Source: Alitta virens (lineage: Eukaryota > Annelida > Polychaeta > Phyllodocida > Nereididae). Taken from it: a stretch of DNA of 64,000 bases. The notes under the pieces were generated by a model. The model had not been told where the DNA came from. It worked only from the letters and a program-made list of their open reading frames with translations, and ran no database searches. Below, one piece after another: positions 58,655 through 64,000 of this stretch (positions are counted from its first letter, which is position 1; every line of letters starts with the position of its first letter). The position numbers and the translations under genes are program-made. The DNA is taken from positions 57,265,829-57,329,828 of the forward strand of contig OW028573.1 of NCBI GenBank assembly GCA_932294295.1. Reading direction: 5' to 3'.

Positions 58655-61526
58655 GAGGGGTTCTACGGGTAACCCGGCGGCTTTCACGGGTAACCCGGCG
58701 GCTTTTTGCTACCAGCGTCAGCGTAGGCAGGGAGGGGGGTTGTATATACTTTAAAAGGTTGCTGCTCCTCTAATATTAGTCTGATTTTCCTCAAATAAAG
58801 ACTGAATGGCAGTATAGCTCATACTGATTCCATGCATATTTTCGGATTAAAAAAAACCCGAATATTAAGCGAGATATTTGTCTGAGAAGGCAGTTGTCTT
58901 GCGGCGGCTGCTGCTCCATTTATATTAATCCGATTTTCGTCAAATCAGGACTGAATTGTAGTATAAATTATACTGATTCCATACGTGTTTTCGGATTGAA
59001 AATAGACCAAATATTAAGCGAGATATTCGTCTGAGAAGGTAGCTAGGTTGGCGGAGGCAAACAGTGGTGCTCTCGCAGATGTCCGCGCCCTGACTGTATC
59101 AATGCAGGAAGGGCTGAGTGCTTCTTTAAAATGCTGCTGCTCCCCTAATATTAGTCTGATTTTCGTCAAATTAAAACTGTATTGTAGCATAGTTCATACT
59201 GATTCCATCATGTTTTCGGATTGAAAATAGACCAAATATTAAGCGAGATATTCATCTGAGAATGCAGTTCTCTGGCAGCAGCCAGGTGCTCTGTGTATGG
59301 TCATGACTTGAATGGTGTGGTCAATATGAGCTTTATTGCAATTCATTTCTACTCATTCTGCCAACTGCCATTACCGTTATGTCAATTGCTATTAGCATTT
59401 TGAATGATACAAAGAATGGGTGTAGAGAATACAGCAAATGATCAATACATGTGTCAATTGCCTAATTGCCTAAATTGGGGTTCTTTGACCTGTCATTTCA
59501 TAGTTTGTTCAAAGATGACACAGTAATATGACATTGTCTTGATTGTCATTCACAATTACAAAAAGATGTAATTGCTTTCATTAATTAAAAACAATGTATT
59601 CTATTGTAATTACCAGGCAATGATTATATTTGTATATTGGTATTTTTTTATACATGTGAACATTCTTATCTTTTTGTGTTAATTTGAATCTTATTGTCAT
59701 ATTTTGATCAGTATTTGTATATTTTTGTAAAATTTAAATCTAATATTGATATTGTAATTAGTATTTGTGATTTGATCTGTGATTTTATTTGCTATCTTTT
59801 ATGTACTTATATGGACCAAATATTAAGCTAGATATTCTATATTATATAATAAGCATATAAATCTATCTGTCTCTCTAAACTATCTGTCTATCTACATATT
59901 CGATTTTCGTCAAATAAAGACTGAATTATTCAGGGAAATGTGTAGAATTTATATAATAGTTAAGGTGGGGAAAATTAATGGAGTATACTAGGCACAAACA
60001 AGAATATTCTTGTTAATAAAGTTAGTAATACCGCATAGAGTATAGATATGTAGATAGACAGATAGTTATAAGATCTTCACCTAATAATATGTTACTATCA
60101 ATAATTCATTAATTCGTAATCAATAAAAAACCAAAATAAAACAATGTTTGTTTGCTTGTTGCCAATAAAATTCCGACTTGATAAAGATGTCTATGGAGCT
60201 ATAACAACTATCTATAGATTACACTAGTTTATATAAATTATCAATATTTCGTTGTTGTTTCTGAAAATAATCCAACTGGAATTAATATTGATATTGCATG
60301 TTCCATCCATGATCAAAACAATCTCCCTCTTTAATATGCATAATAAACAGGAATCAGTTGAAATTCAGAACTTCAATTAATGCTTGTGATCAATGATGAA
60401 AAAGCATGACTATTACATATATAGGTTAATTGACTTGACAAAACCAAAGGAAAAGTCCTTCCCATTGGCCAGTTGGCAGAATGAGTAGAAATTAATTGCA
60501 ATAAAGCTCATCCAAACCATGTATATATAGTGGTAAAAAATATTGACCACACCATTCAAGTCATGAACATACACAGAGCACCTTGCTGCCTTCTCAGACG
60601 AATATAACGCTTAATATTTGGTCTATTTTCAATCTGAAATTCTGTGTGGAATAAGTATGAACTCTTCTATAATTCAATATTTATTTGACGCAAATCGGAT
60701 TAATATTAATGTAGCAGCAGCCGCCACCAGACAACCGCATTCTCAGACGAATATCTCGCTTAATATTTGGTTTATTCTCGATCCGAAAACACCTATGGAG
60801 TCAGTATAAACTATACTACAATTGAGTTCTTATTTAACGAAAATCGGACTAATATTAGGGGAGCAGCAGCCTTTTAAAGAAGCGCTCAGCATTGATACAG
60901 TCCTGGCGCGGACGGCTGCGAGAGCACCACTGTTTGCCTCCGCCAACCTAGCTACCTTCTCAGACAAATAACTTGCTTAATATTTGGTATATTTTCGATC
61001 CGAAAACAGGTATGGAATCAGTATAAACTATACTACAATTTAGTTCTTATTTAACGAAAATCGGACTAATATTAGGGGAGCAGCAGCCTTTTAAAGTATA
61101 CTCCTGGAAGCTGCGAGTTACTCCTACTACTCGCCGGCTTACTCCTACAACTCGGCGAGTAACCCGTAGAACCCGCCGAGTAACTGTAGAACCTGCCTAG
61201 GCACCCGTAGAACCCACCGAGGCACCCGTGGAAGCCGGCGGGTAACCCGTGGCAGCCCGGCGGGTAACCCGGCGGGTAACCCGGCGGGTAACCCGTAGCA
61301 CCCGGCGGGTAACCCGTAGCACCCGGCGGGTAACCCGTAGCACCCGGCGGGTAACCCGTAGCACCCGGCGGGTAACCCGTAGCACCCGGCGGGTAACCCG
61401 GCGGGTGCTGCCCCACCCCTTTTTGCTGCCAGAACCTGTCGCCAAACCGGCGGAAAGAGCTGTTACATAACTATTACGTAATACTACGGGTTCACTACGG
61501 CAAAACCGGCCCGTGTGACAGGGGCT
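58655..61526. mobile_element. Foldback non-autonomous Harbinger-like element with one intact end
   Basis: Left arm (58,655-59,370) and right arm (60,470-61,526) are inverted copies around a 1.1-kb AT-rich centre. Each arm holds three repeats of an about 115-170 bp unit containing CTCGCTTAATATTTGG, TTCGGATTGAAAA-type sequence and GGAGCAGCAGCC. Outward come a 21-bp-period GC-rich array and, on the right only, a Harbinger terminus (61,455-61,526) ending CCGTGTGACAGGGGCT. The next ~75 bp inward also match the left end of the intact element. The left terminus is lost. No ORF. Confidence 0.75.
61205..61410 (-). repeat. 21-bp subterminal array of the foldback element
   Basis: About six near-perfect units of GTAGCACCCGGCGGGTAACC type at 21-bp spacing, with some shortened ones (CCGGCGGGTAAC at 10-11 bp). 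Confidence 0.92.
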
Positions 61527-62208
61527 TTAGGATCACATGGCGAGCCAACTACCACCATGGGGAAACATTTGACTGCGCTTTTAATGGTGCTCTTCCATTT
61601 TGTTTGGTTGACTCCTAGGAAATGCTTGATCCAATTTGCCTCGTCTGCTTCCTTGGCTTCTTGGTCCAATGAGTCCACAGTCGTATCTTGGGCTGGCACA
61701 TTTCTACCAAGGACTTTATATTTACTTGATATGATACTGATCTGTAGTCGTCTGGGGGTAATTCTTTTCACAGCACGGCATCCAGTTCACCTAATTGTGA
61801 TAAAGTACTGAAGCATCCAGGACTGAGAAATGGTGCATGTCATTCCCAGTTGACTTTGCGTTTCGATGTGTGCCACAATCATTTTGACCTTATAAGCTAG
61901 ATCTCTATCAGGTAACTCAGGGTTCCTGGACTGAACCTTGACCCTAGCTCTTTCCAACTCATTTACCAGGTATTTGTCCAAGACTGCTGCCACTTTTAGA
62001 TACTCAGCCGGTCTTTAGTGGACTTCTTGGACAAATTAACGTTATTTGGTTATTTCCAAATGTTATCTATTGTTGCCGATTGGTTTGTATCTCAGGGCAA
62101 AAGTGCCCGTGGACCTATGTCCTCATACCTAGATGAGACAAATTCTACCCATAGCTCTGTCTGCATCTGAAATGTCAAGAGCAGCAATAATTTTGGCAAT
62201 GGTACTTA
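61527..62208 (-). other. Unidentified possible coding remnant
   Basis: The minus strand has a 68-residue frame (61,787-61,993) with a helix-like, charged sequence (VLDKYLVNELERARVKVQSR). A second frame at 61,530-61,771 contains QDTTVDSLDQEAKEADEANW. They look more protein-like than the surrounding sequence, but I do not recognise a family and see no start or splice signals. Confidence 0.3.
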
Positions 62209-63305
62209 CAGTCACAGACATAAGTATTGGAACCTTCCACAATCATAGTCATTAATACTTGGTGTGCTCGCCCTTTGCAGCCAGAACTGCTTCTAAGCGT
62301 CTCACATCCACCACACCACTCACATAGCTGTCTATGAGGCATTGACATCTCACAGAGAGGATTTTTGCCCATTTGTCTATCACAGCTCCTTTCAGTTGGA
62401 AACCTTGCTTCTGGACACTGCTGATATGAGGTTTTGCCACAGCATCTCAATTGGATTAAGATATGGTGACTGTGATGGCCAGCCCAGAACCTAAATCTTG
62501 TTCCTCTTGAAGAATTCCTTTGTGGACTTCGATGTTTGCTCAGAAACTCCCTGTTGGAAGATGTACTTCCTGCCTATGAGTCAATGTGCAAATGGAATCA
62601 TATGTTCTTGCATGATCTCCTGGTATTGTTGGGAATCCATTCTTCCCTCCTCAACAGCAATGTCCCATTACCATAAGTTTTAATGAAAAATGCCCTCGGT
62701 TTCTTCACATGCTCTCTTGTAAATGCCAAACGCTGTGTTCTATGGCTTCAGGAAGGGCTTGCACCTTGGGCACCTTAACTGAAACCCATCTGAGTTGAGA
62801 TGTCTTTGGACAGTTCTTTCTGTTACAACAGTTCCACCATCCTCAAGCATGCCTCTCAGCTCCCTGGCCTGTCAACCTGGGGTTCTTCTTTACCTCTCTG
62901 ACCATCCTGCAATTTGCTGCTTCTGAGATTTTCTTTGGTGTTCCTGATCCCGGCACAATTCTTGTTGAGCAAGTAGCCTCATACTTCTTGATGACACCCC
63001 ACACAGATTTGGAAACACCAAACAGTTTTGCCAAAGCACCATAACCAAGGTTCCTCTTCCTCCTCACTTCCTCAACGATGCAGTCTTGCAGCTTCTGGTC
63101 CCGCCCCTTGGTCTTCACCATCGGTCAGCTGTGATGAGGCCATATACACACCTGTTTGGCAGGGACAGCAGGGACATCAAGGTGTGCAAGGGAATGAGCA
63201 AGGAATATGCTAATTAACTTATTATGAGTGTAAGATTATGGTTTGCATAGACTCTTCGATATTATCAATATTTCTGTGCAGAATGTGACCAACAGAATGT
63301 GACTG
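62209..63305 (-). mobile_element. Tc1/mariner element, decayed, with exact ends
   Basis: A 1,097-bp element whose termini are CAGTCACA and the inverse TGTGACTG, each flanked by TA, the Tc1/mariner target. It contains a broken Tc1-type transposase on the minus strand. Confidence 0.85.
62252..63121 (-). pseudogene. Tc1-type transposase pseudogene
   Basis: Starts MVKTKGRDQKLQDCIVEEV with the N-terminal HTH (GYGALAKLFGVSKSVWGVIK). It then continues in shifting frames to the Tc1 hallmark WPSQSPYLNPIEMLW and ends in LEAVLAAKGEHTKY. The Glu of the DD34E triad is still there (NPIE), but the second Asp block reads FQQGVSEQTSKSTKEFF, so the catalytic Asp is lost. In-frame stops interrupt the catalytic domain. 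About 290 codons remain of a usual ~340. Inactive. Confidence 0.85.
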
Positions 63306-63690
63306 TATATACTTCTCTGACTCTATGGGTGAGACACCCCTTTCTCTTTTTCTGGGCTAAATACAGATTCGGCATCATACTCCATGGACTTACCACGTTT
63401 ATTGTCCAAGGATGACCATACTGAACAACTATTGTCCTCTTTATCGTCAATCGTTACCGATTGATTATCAGATTCCACTTCTAAATCCACTCTGCCTGCC
63501 TACCTTGTTTACTTTGAGCAATAGCAGTGTGCATTGCACAAGTCTCTACAACTTCACAGGAGGGTACAGACTTGTCATATTCTTTTTCTATATCTAGTAA
63601 CCTACCATACTTATATACCATTCCATAGCCAGATGTTAATTACCTTACAGGTTAAACTGTCATTAACTTCAACCAATCTAATCTCAACCT

Positions 63691-63895
63691 ACAGTTAGTT
63701 TCATTAAAAACGGCCTGTCAAATTAAACCTAGACAAAGCTAGACAACTTCTGCCAGACAATGCTACCTTCCACTAAACGGAACGGTCTGGCTTTAGCTGG
63801 CTACTGAAAGCCAGATCTAAAATTTATATAAATTTCTTAAATTTGCCAAGGTTTATATTTTTCAGTGGTCGTAGGTGTAAGCCGACTATCAGCTA
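63691..63895 (+). repeat. Dispersed repeat, copy 2 of 2
   Basis: Same orientation and order as 7,091-7,305. Class unknown. Confidence 0.7.
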
Positions 63896-64000
63896 AAATT
63901 TCAACAAAAGTTCTTTATAATGACTGTATAGAAAATTATACTGTAAAATTCTTGAAATATTAGTTATGACATCATTTTCTGGATGTTTCTTTATTGGGGC

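Overview
This window is nuclear DNA from an animal. It is AT-rich and most genes are split by many short GT-AG introns. It carries seven recognisable eukaryotic housekeeping genes plus tRNA-derived SINE, PIF/Harbinger, Tc1/mariner, hAT-like and DIRS-like repeats. Gene structures resemble the human orthologues in length and domain order. Together with the repeat mix, this suggests a slowly evolving marine invertebrate, perhaps a hemichordate, cephalochordate or echinoderm. The species is inference and cannot be fixed from the sequence.

Layout. 1-11.3 kb: no supported gene, only simple and dispersed repeats. 11.3-21.7 kb (minus): an 18-exon TBC1D2/TBC1D2B-type Rab GAP. 21.8-25.4 kb (plus): MTG1 mitochondrial ribosome-assembly GTPase, head to head with the GAP. 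26.1-31.4 kb (minus): DNAJC21 ribosome-biogenesis J-protein, tail to tail with MTG1. 31.4-34.2 kb: intergenic, with a 212-bp sequence repeated three times. 34.2-38.4 kb (minus): RPS21 (eS21). 38.5-42.8 kb (plus): PAK1IP1 WD40 protein, head to head with RPS21. 43.5-44.3 kb (minus): a TMEM14 protein, tail to tail with PAK1IP1. 44.7-45.8 kb (plus): RFC5 clamp-loader subunit, head to head with TMEM14. 46-64 kb: a transposon-rich block.

The genes form three divergent pairs with short shared promoters. Four of them (MTG1, DNAJC21, RPS21, PAK1IP1) concern ribosome assembly or function. PAK1IP1 next to TMEM14 also occurs in human (from memory), so it looks like old linkage. Two introns, one in the GAP and one in PAK1IP1, only keep the reading frame if a GC donor is used.

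The centre of the repeat block is an apparently intact 4.86-kb PIF/Harbinger element (53,038-57,894) with 58-bp perfect terminal inverted repeats. It encodes a full DDE transposase and a convergent MADF-type DNA-binding protein. Two features stand out. GC-rich subterminal arrays keep a 21-bp period. A large inverted repeat gives both genes mirror-image 3' regions carrying many copies of a 16-mer, and this 16-mer shares a 10-bp core with the terminal repeats. Related ends and arrays appear in non-autonomous elements at 47.5-47.8 kb and 58.7-61.5 kb. This element is the best candidate here for an undescribed system.
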